A stretch of 64,000 nt of DNA from Crossaster papposus (lineage: Eukaryota; Echinodermata; Asteroidea; Velatida; Solasteridae). Each line of letters opens with the position of its first letter. The first letter of the stretch is position 1. A program made the translations under genes and the position numbers. The stretch lies in NCBI GenBank assembly GCA_037893245.1, contig JBAIAA010001133.1, positions 1 through 64,000 on the forward strand, written 5' to 3'. The notes beneath the pieces were generated by a model. It saw only the letters and a program-made list of their open reading frames with translations. It was not told where the DNA came from and did no database searches. Positions 58,701 through 64,000 of this stretch are shown piece by piece.

Positions 58701-59291
58701 ATTCTTCCTCTCTTCTTTACTCATACGTAATTCAATAATTTTACCATTCCTCAACCTTTTGATCACTTGTCTTCTTTCACATCTTCTAATTTTCTTTCTA
58801 TTTGGTTTTGAAACCTTCCTTTCTTCTCTACAATACTCTACCAGACACTCCAGTACCTTATTTCTGCTACAGCATGTCCTGTTGCTCATCTTCAACTTCG
58901 TCACTGCTTTGTGATTGTTCCCTTTCTTCTTCATACTGACATTAACCATTCTCTTCTTCTTAGGTTCAGCCACATCCGTCTGCTCTACATCTTTTCTCAG
59001 TTCATGCCTCTGGTATAAGTCTCTTTGATAGTTACTCAAACTAGCCATCATACCCAAACTTACACGATCCTGCATCACCTGTTTAGAAGTCCCATTACTT
59101 GATGTATAAGTACTCATTCCAATACCTTTCATAGGTGCAACATACATTGCCATACTTTCTTTACAAGTCTGCTTTACCATAAGTTGTTTTACCATTGTCA
59201 TTTGTTCTACTACCAACCGGCACTCTCTGTTTTGCACTAGTAATGCCAACTGAAGAAACTGAAATGTCAACTGAAAAAATGGAAATGCCAA
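49758..59291 (-). CDS. Helentron Rep/helicase/endonuclease polyprotein, 3177 aa
   Basis: One uninterrupted frame. Domains (residues): Lys/Arg-rich start; PHD finger 287-336 (C-x2-C-x12-C-x2-C-x4-H-x2-C-x18-C-x2-C); C76/USP-like cysteine protease about 570-720 (GKQCVAN with Cys586, and Asp713-Ser-His715); OTU protease about 900-1030 (GDGNCFF with Asp907 and Cys910, His1024); about eleven 18-aa repeats of KAKYCDNPEYREKLIDKG type, about 1190-1410; zinc-binding and DUF6570-like region about 1420-1580; Helitron-N/HUH nuclease (RGSPHTHC, His1935 and His1937) with the tyrosine pair Tyr2155/Tyr2159 in YVVSYMSK; Pif1-type helicase (GGAGTGKS 2510-2517, DEISM from 2599, GDFYQLPP from 2637, HKVQG from 2877, YVSLSR from 2901); EEP endonuclease (Asn2965, LTETW Glu2992, YRPP, GDFNED Asp3111, final SYH His3170). 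All key residues look present. The first ~18 codons lie in a GA-rich repeat, so a later Met may be the true start. Introns are not needed. Confidence 0.9.
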   Translation of the reverse strand: MAFPFFQLTFQFLQLALLVQNRECRLVVEQMTMVKQLMVKQTCKESMAMYVAPMKGIGMSTYTSSNGTSKQVMQDRVSLGMMASLSNYQRDLYQRHELRKDVEQTDVAEPKKKRMVNVSMKKKGNNHKAVTKLKMSNRTCCSRNKVLECLVEYCREERKVSKPNRKKIRRCERRQVIKRLRNGKIIELRMSKEERKNCEKAQKNIQSHTRRSLSYVIKNMQNKKEQRKKRTHGKNKNEEQDSLKTRSKCSHGITENGTGKRSHKRYVEKTEIQNINHSVKKSQAMQCWLCDQVTTAVDRVVDCDTCNISYHVNCMGFSNLKYILASKSVSWLCLKCGRCNYADSLLYNLGIPVDKSVYEVIAEETCSDDNGDVKQTCVHSTCRDKGSQVDGTHIVSELGRSESCIRNEEGAGCTMLTSERKIEMLHTQTGGYSLRSKKSKSTDEENENKNDLARAVEKGNEKDTSKAKKSDGSHGVESPNRPGSRKRKVSGNTDSCEVKLKVNKKVMEDDILEKEDNAQINRKKNLSQRTCDSVRRKQEKLSATLLEDSKEHNETNQPSVTLLEIVVQGTFHQGHHKFGCHSGKQCVANGLSCVLMSRLTKLRHWTYYDMDRTLNTGNELYGHLSRSSTMNHDYLLVTELPNELDLLNHHFSMKFNDSVCGAFGEEFNLPEFDMIPMNCALEQNLQQNYACFITFHGNTFVVISQDGMYYIFDSHSRDKRGYQVPEGQSLLKRVATWQDVHRYCTDLARSMNLSNNEQFEITGASVWIDDETRQDTNGSIQETNHLLIGSCDHSEYIGGESTSSGVLLGSHSGLSSKHSDMSNNIKEEDKGSLHGMSCNNELDGGSDVEIERVTQMQGFKFVPLTYSNKTALCRQHRMGHVSLDCNENSDKCEEMGRPNLVKRIKGDGNCFFRAMSYAVSGTEENHVQLRMATVNHLLKNGDKFNGFLRQGYVNVEEYVMRQRMFDSGTWATEVEIMAIAHMLRTDIYTFEEGSKWYVFSASTFDKETVTSDEAVYLYHRQRIHYDVVLSVHEAIRQVDNGQSNVFPSNTDSELKYGEDATDSKSKNNMKCKRRKRANKKLQLSKKREKSRELYVQKADKAKIDGKQMHKCKSKSDDKKTCQPRDLKNLDKKLKGHENSSIEKKLRKTMYNKKNYDKSADKKKELLKKKYHENEMHRNFVLKCEKERYSTNPKCKEKKIKSGKTKYRDNLEYRKKLITKGKAKYRNNVEYREKLITKGKTKYCDNVEYREKLIDKGKAKYCDNPEYREKLIDKGKAKYCDNPEYREKLIDKGKAKYCDDPEYREKLITQVKRKYHGDADYRDKIIKYSTINSKKRYHNNVAYRMKKINRAKCKYHDNTAYRSKLIARIKKKYRCVSSYRASSIKYGKKKYKTNSKYRENMARMNYKRTAINKEKRLQISFVTKTFKESISKGPQYVCACCHKLLFQKQVVKCNMDKYKLQTIFSNKYLHTCNDHCESRCMIAESSRSHLWICYTCHRKLLVNKVPAEASVNNLNLIDIPEELTCLNTLEEHLIAINVAFMKIIPLPKGSQFCLRGPVVCVPSNITDTVKALPRPASDDQMIRVKLKRKLTYKGYYQYQFVSKQNVESALRYLQHNNKWFSDIEISPDWETPLCGDENDEMDKSGNDVKEVTDDIDNSDEETDDDRLRGLPLDSCLQPTNIGQEILDQYFDEVTSVAPCEGNSPIRLLMEKGNEAKCFPALFPTGHPIFDDDREVRVTLCRYLHNRLMNVDNRFAKSTQYIFYAQYLSEIQKVMSSVSIALRKGSDKKYNGDKVNASMINDRDQLKDILKSDSGYKFLKPIRGTPPYWQSAQKDVLAMIRQLGIPTWFCSFSAADMRWPEVINTILRQQGDCRDVKDLDWNEKCTILRSNPVTAARMFDQRFHTFLRDVILSRAKPIGKVEDYFYRVEFQQRGSPHTHCLFWIENAPKLENDSKKKVVKFIDKYISCNLPSEKQDKELNEIISHVQLHSKKHSKSCKKKGTECRFNFPRPPSERTFITELLPTDDGIETSDDRIETSDDAKETSDDAKETTDDRKQPNDAKSSERNKAKELLESIWIAIQNTENEKMTTTELFTSIGVTQADFEKAHNVLTKRTSIVHKRQPQDAWVNLYNPDLIRCWNANMDIQYICDAYACVAYVVSYMSKAEREMGILLSHAQAEAQKGNLDARQSMKEIGSVYLHNREVSAQEAVYRVCNLRLKEGSRKVEFVPVGENPIRMSKPLSVIQHVCKDDDDSIWMTSKVDRYLARPTTDTFETMCLATFCSDYRVIYTNYMPKISRSPIYELKNGLGHIQKRSRTDPAVIRFPRFSVAKCPEKYYQSILQLYLPYRVDVHLKPQQFESYEEFYSNGIIKFSGVLKLVKNIVGNNRSLYEASAEAVDEAEEMLEKYGPQEDAWALIAPEAEMERLECAGQREEQVEDGDSDSDIPDLKSKKEDSVKCTIEPHRLNVSKQEAMNLLRCLNAKQKEVFYKVRQWCLDKVNGKNPEPFRVFVTGGAGTGKSHLIKCIYYEATRLFGRMMENPDDVSVLLTAPTGVAAYNINGATIHSAFSITTNVKLPYQPLGEEKISTLRHKLRQLQIVIVDEISMVSHKLLCYIHGRLRQVKQSQNHSPFGNVSVLAVGDFYQLPPVKGKSLYQTNVTSDLWNDNFVKVELTEIMRQKDDAKFAEVLNRLRIRKKKEGLQSDDKKLLQSRETGEDWTDAVHIYPCNKEVDEYNRQTLFAKCSGCVKTCVLAKDFQRDAKSGEMKKIRRSVKKSSGTNLPDFLWLGVGARVMLTRNLEVSDGLVNGVFGTVKDIVTLPNDQSPKCIKVKFDNENIGLKLKKQSSGNDVDVVSIEMVEDNLNKHCVRQQFPLKLAWACTAHKVQGMSLEKAVVCLTRTFSAGQAYVSLSRVVSLNGLVIEGFDEKYIYCNEAVAEAMNKMPLYIEESDDKGRNNGGGNECYSTSIAMHNIQGLQAHVIDLKSNDEMLSCDFICLTETWTENDLDFDMDMSDYTWYHQPRSMSYDNSSLVTCMLKEQSRGGVAVCGKKDRVFSRMNLPINNLEYIAFQVHVNSNVSFVAVIVYRPPSYTLKQFVEVLERLLNKIHQISNRCIVMGDFNEDIMKNKSYVKTLMADHGYKQCLSDATTEKDTLLDHVYVRNIDDIHVHISPTYYSYHEAVIIRL

Positions 59292-59440
59292 CTGAAGAAA
59301 CGGAAAACTGAAGAGACTGAAGAGACTGAAAAAACTGAAAACTGAAAACTGAAGAGACTGAAAAAACTGAAAACTGAAAACTGAAGAGACTCAAAAAACT
59401 AAAGACGAGACTAAAGAGACTGAAGAGAACGACGACTAGA
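59250..59440. repeat. GA-rich repeat at the 5' end of the Helentron gene
   Basis: Irregular copies of ACTGAAGAGACTGAAAAAACTG and of ACTGAAAACTGAAAACTGAA. It overlaps the first codons of the reading frame, suggesting the annotated N-terminus may not be translated, or that the repeat grew into the start. Confidence 0.8.
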
Positions 59441-60272
59441 AGCTTCCCGTTGCATAAGCTTGATGATCTGTTGAACAGAACAAACCAAAACGTACAATCA
59501 AATATTGTTTATACCAAAATGACTTAATCCATGTGATACATGTATGTCTTAAAATACGCATTTAAAAAAAAATAGAAGCAGTTTTTGGTTATACAGTTCA
59601 TATAGTTTTCTAGTTCTGTGTGTATGTAAAGTTCTTTTCTTAATGATTGTAATATACATGTATCTGCTGGACTAAATCAAACACATTTTCACACCTGAAC
59701 ACCACTGTAGTATTAATAAACATTCTCTAGCAGCAACAATTGTTCTTACAAACTTTCAATGCCCCCATTATTCTTTCATTCAAACCCCCTTCCACGTCAA
59801 AATATTTGTATTAAAATTAAAACCGTAGTAAAACTTCTACATATAAACATCACGCAATAACTCCAAAACCACTGCACAGTCTACCAGTACCTCAAAAACG
59901 CTCCGAAAACAAATATGCTCACAGTACCTGGATACGGTACATTAATTACTACATGTACATGTATATGCCTACGATCACAAACAAAACATTTGAGTCTGAG
60001 ATCTGGTACCAAATATATTGCCAGCAAAATAAAACGCCAGAACCTACAACAATACTGTTTAGCCAGCATTTAAAATCTTAATCTTTCTAAACAAAAATAT
60101 CTAGCGAAAAGAGATCGATTGTTAATTGTATATAAAATATGTTCAGCACTTTAATGCCCTTTGTTTTGAAACTTTTACTTTTAGTAATCCCTGACCCTAT
60201 CAAAAAAAACTTAAAGTTAAACGAAATTGTGACATATTTGGACAATTTAAACTTGCAACCACTTTATAGTAA
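59441..60272. other. No gene recognised
   Basis: AT-rich, with ACATGTATATG-type tracts. It would be the 5' flank of the Helentron gene, but no clear TATA/initiator arrangement could be fixed. Confidence 0.4.
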
Positions 60273-60343
60273 CTAGTCCCACTAGTGTGCCCCTGATACT
60301 GTGATATACAGGCAGTATACCGGGGGCACACTAGTGGGACTAG
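60273..60343. repeat. Hairpin with 21-bp arms
   Basis: CTAGTCCCACTAGTGTGCCC returns as GGGCACACTAGTGGGACTAG around a 29-bp loop that itself pairs ATACTG with CAGTAT. Confidence 0.85.
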
Positions 60344-60350
60344 CAACCAT

Positions 60351-60697
60351 TATAACACCTCACTCACAGATTCTGTGTCTTGATTGGTCGGGAGCGCGGC
60401 ACGTGTCACTTGCTATTTTTACTATTTTTTACTTGTGCTATCCAAAAAGACTATACCACGCAAAAAGGACTATGCGCATAGCAACACACGAAATATGCGC
60501 ATAGCAACGAAAGCGTGACTGAAACCCAGACGTGTGTTTCGGTGCATTGCGTAAACATTGCTCTATCACTTTCGCACCCGTTCATCAAGGCAACAAAGTA
60601 CACGTATGATCGAGAGACGTATAATTCGGAAATTTTTTGTCATTACTATACTTTCAGGAAGCTTAAATTGTGCAGAATCTGTGAGTGAGGTGTTATA
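60351..60697. mobile_element. 347-bp MITE with a perfect 25-bp TIR
   Basis: The left TIR begins TATAACACCTCACTCACAGA and the right ends in its exact inverse, TCTGTGAGTGAGGTGTTATA. TA is at both ends, which would fit a Tc1/mariner or PIF-like TA-containing target, but the class is not certain. The interior holds an inverted CCAAT box (GATTGGTC), and TATGCGCATAGCAAC twice, resembling NRF1 and RFX half-sites. Confidence 0.75.
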
Positions 60698-60700
60698 AAA

Positions 60701-60862
60701 CAAATATTGACTGCTTTATTTCGCGGTATAGTAAAACTAGCCTCCCTCGGTGATCCATGGAGCATTCTATTTTCCCTCGGCTTCGCCTCGGGAAAATAGA
60801 ATGCTCCATGGATTACCTCGGGAGGCTAGTTTTACTATACCACTCAAAGCAGTCAATATTTG
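60701..60862. repeat. 162-bp foldback element
   Basis: The outer arms CAAATATTGACTGCTTT and AAAGCAGTCAATATTTG are perfect. The inner arms GGTATAGTAAAACTAGCC and its inverse continue through ATCCATGGAGCATTCTATTT and back. The loop is near CGGCTTCGCCTCG. It starts only 3 bp after the preceding MITE. Confidence 0.85.
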
Positions 60863-61483
60863 TATACTATACAACGAAAATATGTACGAGGCCAGCCTCG
60901 ACCGTGCGCATTCCCCTTCGCTAAGATCGCGCAAAGCATGATGGGAAAATATAGCACAGCAAGATCGTAGCCATGGTAACGAGGTTCGTACGAGGCCTAT
61001 ACAAATTACAACGTATATATTACAAATACATCATCATGTCTCAATTCTCATTACATTCCATCACCCTTTTCCCAAATATAATTCCAGATAATTACTACAA
61101 ATCACACATTCAAATGTACAGTAAACATTTTCACTTCAAATCATTACAATAAAACCTAAAACAAATTCCGCTATACAGAAAACAATTCACAAAAACGTTT
61201 GCTAATCACAAGTTTACCACTATACCTTTCGCGTTGAATGAATGGTCTGGTGCCGCGACTGCCTCCTCCCGCATAATAGCCTAGCCTTTTGATCTTCGGC
61301 GCGGCGGCGGCGTGCAGATGCCACACACAACACCAAACAACATTTAAGAGTACGGAGGCCAATAAACGCCATTTGTTTTGGGTAAAAATGAATAACGATC
61401 GACGGCCTTCCAATCAAATTAGGTTTAACATTATCAGCAGGTACATACTCCTAGATGCATTGCAGTAACAAATAGAGGGGACT
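60863..61483. other. Boundary zone before satellite block 2
   Basis: No gene is recognised. It contains CpG-rich motifs (CGGCGCGGCGGCGGCG near 61299) and the X-box described separately. Confidence 0.4.
60967..60980. promoter_or_regulatory. RFX X-box-like site
   Basis: GTAGCCATGGTAAC matches the RFX X-box consensus GTNRCC(N)0-3RGYAAC. GCATGATGGGAA lies about 30 bp before it and resembles a ZNF143/Staf half-site. Both occur in a CpG-rich stretch near NRF1-like TGCGCAT in the adjacent MITE. It may be a relic promoter, but no gene start is assigned. Confidence 0.35.
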
Positions 61484-62626
61484 TAATGATGACGTCATCA
61501 GGTGTCATGTGACGTCACGTTAAAGGAGCCGTTTTCAAGAACCTCTATCTCAAGAGGTACACGTCCGATTGGGTTCAAATTTAGAATACATAAAAAATTG
61601 CAAGTACATGTATTTCGGAATGTGTTACATGTAAACAGAAAAAGGTATTATCATGATTGCGTCATTGGGTGTCATGTGACGTCACACTAAAGGTGCAGTT
61701 TTCCCCATAGGTACACGTTTTTTCAACCAATATATATTTGGCACTTTGGTAAATCCGTTAGACTTCAGACTTGGCACACACTTAGACCAATTGCACATAT
61801 TAAAAAAAATTGTAAACACCCGAAACAGCTCTGTGTTTGTCCACAAACACATTTCTAGTTTTTTTTTTTTTTTTTTTTGCCTTTTGTTCTCCATAGGATT
61901 TGTACACGTTTGTTCAGACAATACACTTTGACACTTTGGTAAATCCGATGGACTTGAGACTTGGCATACACTTAGACAACCACCCAAGGACGGTCCTAGA
62001 AGAAATTCGTCGCGATTACGTCATTCAAGGTCACGTGACTTCGCGTTAAAGGTGAAATTTTTCCCATAGGTTTTGTACACGTTTTTCTTCAGACTGTTGA
62101 ATTTGACACTTTGGTAAATCCGACCGACTTGAAACTTGCCATACACTCAGAACACCACCATCAGATGTTTCTGAAAGAAATTCAGCACGATTGCGTCATT
62201 CAAGGTCACGTGACGTCAAGTTAAAGGTTTAATTCGTCCCCCATAGGTTTTGTACACGTTTTATTTAGACTATTGACTTTGACACTAAGTAAATCCGATC
62301 GACTTGAGACTTGGCACACACATAGACCACCATCCACAGACGGTCGTAGGAGAAATTTGGCACGATTACGTCATTCAAGGTCACGGGGCGTCACGTTAAA
62401 GGTTCAATTTTCCCCTATAGGTTTTGTACACGTTTTACTTAAGAATATTGACTTTGACACTTTATTAAATCTGATCGACTTGAGACTTGGCACACACAAA
62501 AGACCACCACACACATATTGAAAGTAATTTGAGACACTCGAAACAGCTCCGTGTTTGTTCACAAACACATGTCTAGTTAGCTGTTTCGGTTTTTCACCGA
62601 AACAGCTTTTGTTTTCGTTAAAGTTT

Positions 62627-62657
<31 letters not shown>

Positions 62658-64000
62658 CTTTTTTTTTTTTTTTTCCACTTTCAGACTTTTCCCCATAGGA
62701 TTTGTACACGTTTTTTCAGCCAATACACTTTGACACTTTGGGAAATCCGATCGACTTGAAACTTGGCATACACTTAGACAATCACCCAAGGACGGTCCTA
62801 GAAGAAATTCGTCGCGATTACGGCATTCAAGGTCACGTGACTTCGCGTTAAAGGTTAAATTTTCCCCATAGGTTTTGTACACGTTTTCCTTCAGACCCTT
62901 GACTTTGACACTTTGGTAAATCAGACCGACTTGAAACTTGGCATACACTTAGAACACCACCCCTAGATGTTTCTGAAAGAAATTCGGCACGATTGCGTCA
63001 TTCAAGGTCACGTGACGTCATATTAAAGGTGCAGATTTTTCTCCCATTGGTTTTGTACACGTTTTTCTTTAGGCTTTTGACTTTGACACTTTAGTAAATC
63101 CGATCGACTTGAGACTTGGCACACACAGAAGACCACCACACACATATTAAAAGTAATTTTAGACACTCGAAACAGCTCTGTGTTTGTCCACAAACACATG
63201 TCTAGTTTTTTTTTTTTTTTCTTTGCCTTTTGTTCTTCATAGGATTTGTACACGTTTGTTCAGACAATACACTTTGACACTTTGGGAAATCCGATCGACT
63301 TGAGACTTGGCATACACTTAGACAACCACCCAAGGACGGTCCTAGAAGAAATTCGTCGCGATTACGTCATTCAAGGTCACGTGACGTCATGTTAAAGGTA
63401 AAATTTTCCCCATAGGTTTTGTACACGTTTTTCTTCAGACTCTTGACTTTGACACTTTGGTATATCCGACCGACTTGAAACTTGGTATATACTTAGAACA
63501 CCACCCACAGATGCCTCTTGAAGAAATTCGGTACGATTGCATCATTCAAGGTCACGTGACGTGACGTTAAAGGTGCAAATTTTTTCCCCATTGGGTTTGT
63601 ACACGTTTTTCTTCAGACTATTGACTTTGACACTTTCGTATACTTGATCGACTTGAGACTTAGCACACACCTCGACCACCATCTCCAGGAGGGCCAAGGG
63701 TAAAATCTTCATGATGACGTCATCGGGGGGTCACGGCACGTCACATTAAAGGTTCAGTTTTTAGGACCCGCTATCTCTGGAAGTACAGGTCTGATTGGGG
63801 TCAAACTTGGTATGCAAGTATTCCAGGGTGTGTTATAGACGAAAAATAAAATGACATCATGATGACGTCATCGTGGGTCATGTGACGTCACATTAAAAGT
63901 CCAGTTTTTAGGACCCTCTATCTCTAGAAGTACATGTCCGATTGGGGTCAAACTTGGTATGCAAGTATTCCAGGATGTGTTACAGACGAAAATTAAGATG
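61484..64000. repeat. Satellite block 2 (same family as 20655-42482)
   Basis: Resumes with TGATGACGTCATCAGGTGTC and continues to the window end with the same type A and B monomers. It includes three CTAG modules (61856, 62573, 63201) and one AGCTGTTTCGG hairpin at 62578. It shares close copies with block 1 (for example 62.06-62.42 kb against 40.4-40.8 kb), so the two blocks were one array or exchange sequence. Confidence 0.95.

Larger units (their letters stand above)
49740..59440 (-). mobile_element. Autonomous Helentron (core region; ends not defined)
   Basis: The coding core of a Rep/helicase rolling-circle transposon that also has OTU and C-terminal endonuclease domains, the domain set of the Helentron branch. 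True ends must lie outside the gene. The 3' side is followed by minisatellites (44.1-49.4 kb) and the 5' side by a GA-rich repeat (59250-59440). Either could be inside the element, since Helentron derivatives often carry minisatellites near an end. The coordinates given are only the minimum extent. Confidence 0.6.

Overview
Kind of DNA. This is eukaryotic, almost certainly metazoan, repeat-rich DNA. The evidence is a spliced gene with canonical GT/AG introns, tRNA-derived SINE remnants, TTAA-ended and hAT-type MITEs, foldback elements, long satellite arrays and a very large Helitron-family transposon gene. The SINE with an (ATT)n tail, the RecQ-like and KDZ-type cysteine-cluster coding pieces and the OTU/endonuclease Helitron fit an aquatic invertebrate (sea urchin, hemichordate, amphioxus or similar). 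I cannot name the species or be sure of the phylum.

Layout. 1-3783: two elements built on 16-bp tandem repeats placed in inverted orientation at their two ends; one right-hand array holds about 96 nearly identical copies. 4659-11363 (+): the 3' part of a spliced gene with cysteine clusters and a C-terminal PHD finger, carrying a 1-nt frameshift. A TTAA MITE starts 25 bp after its stop codon. 12386-15071: a perfect hairpin, then a 2.5-kb inverted-repeat element holding a broken RecQ-like helicase fragment. 15726-17208: another hairpin, a SINE head and a 100-bp satellite. 17631-17985 (+): a frameshifted exon that looks like part of an atypical homeodomain. 18053-20579: a third and a partial fourth member of the 16-bp-repeat family.

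20655-42482 and 61484-64000: two blocks of one satellite with monomers of about 140-185 bp. Its core GTCACGTGACGTCAC joins an E-box/CLEAR-type palindrome to a CRE palindrome. The array is punctuated by 22 modules made of a hairpin, CTAG (or a variant) and a T-run. It is interrupted by a 734-bp hAT-type element and by arrays of palindromic AATATTGACGTCA repeats.

42483-61483 separates the satellite blocks. It holds four minisatellite fields (44.1-49.4 kb), a second copy of the TTAA MITE, and one intact-looking 3177-codon reading frame on the minus strand (49758-59291). That frame encodes a Helentron-type protein: PHD finger, C76/USP-like cysteine protease, OTU protease, 18-aa repeats, DUF6570-like region, HUH Rep nuclease with paired tyrosines, Pif1-type helicase and EEP endonuclease. 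Foldback/MITE sequences with promoter-like motifs lie upstream of it.

How it fits together. The only apparently functional gene is the Helentron. The host-like genes are partial or frameshifted. Most of the window is non-autonomous elements and satellites, several of which keep end structures (target duplications, TIRs, terminal hairpins) that point to the enzyme class that moved them.
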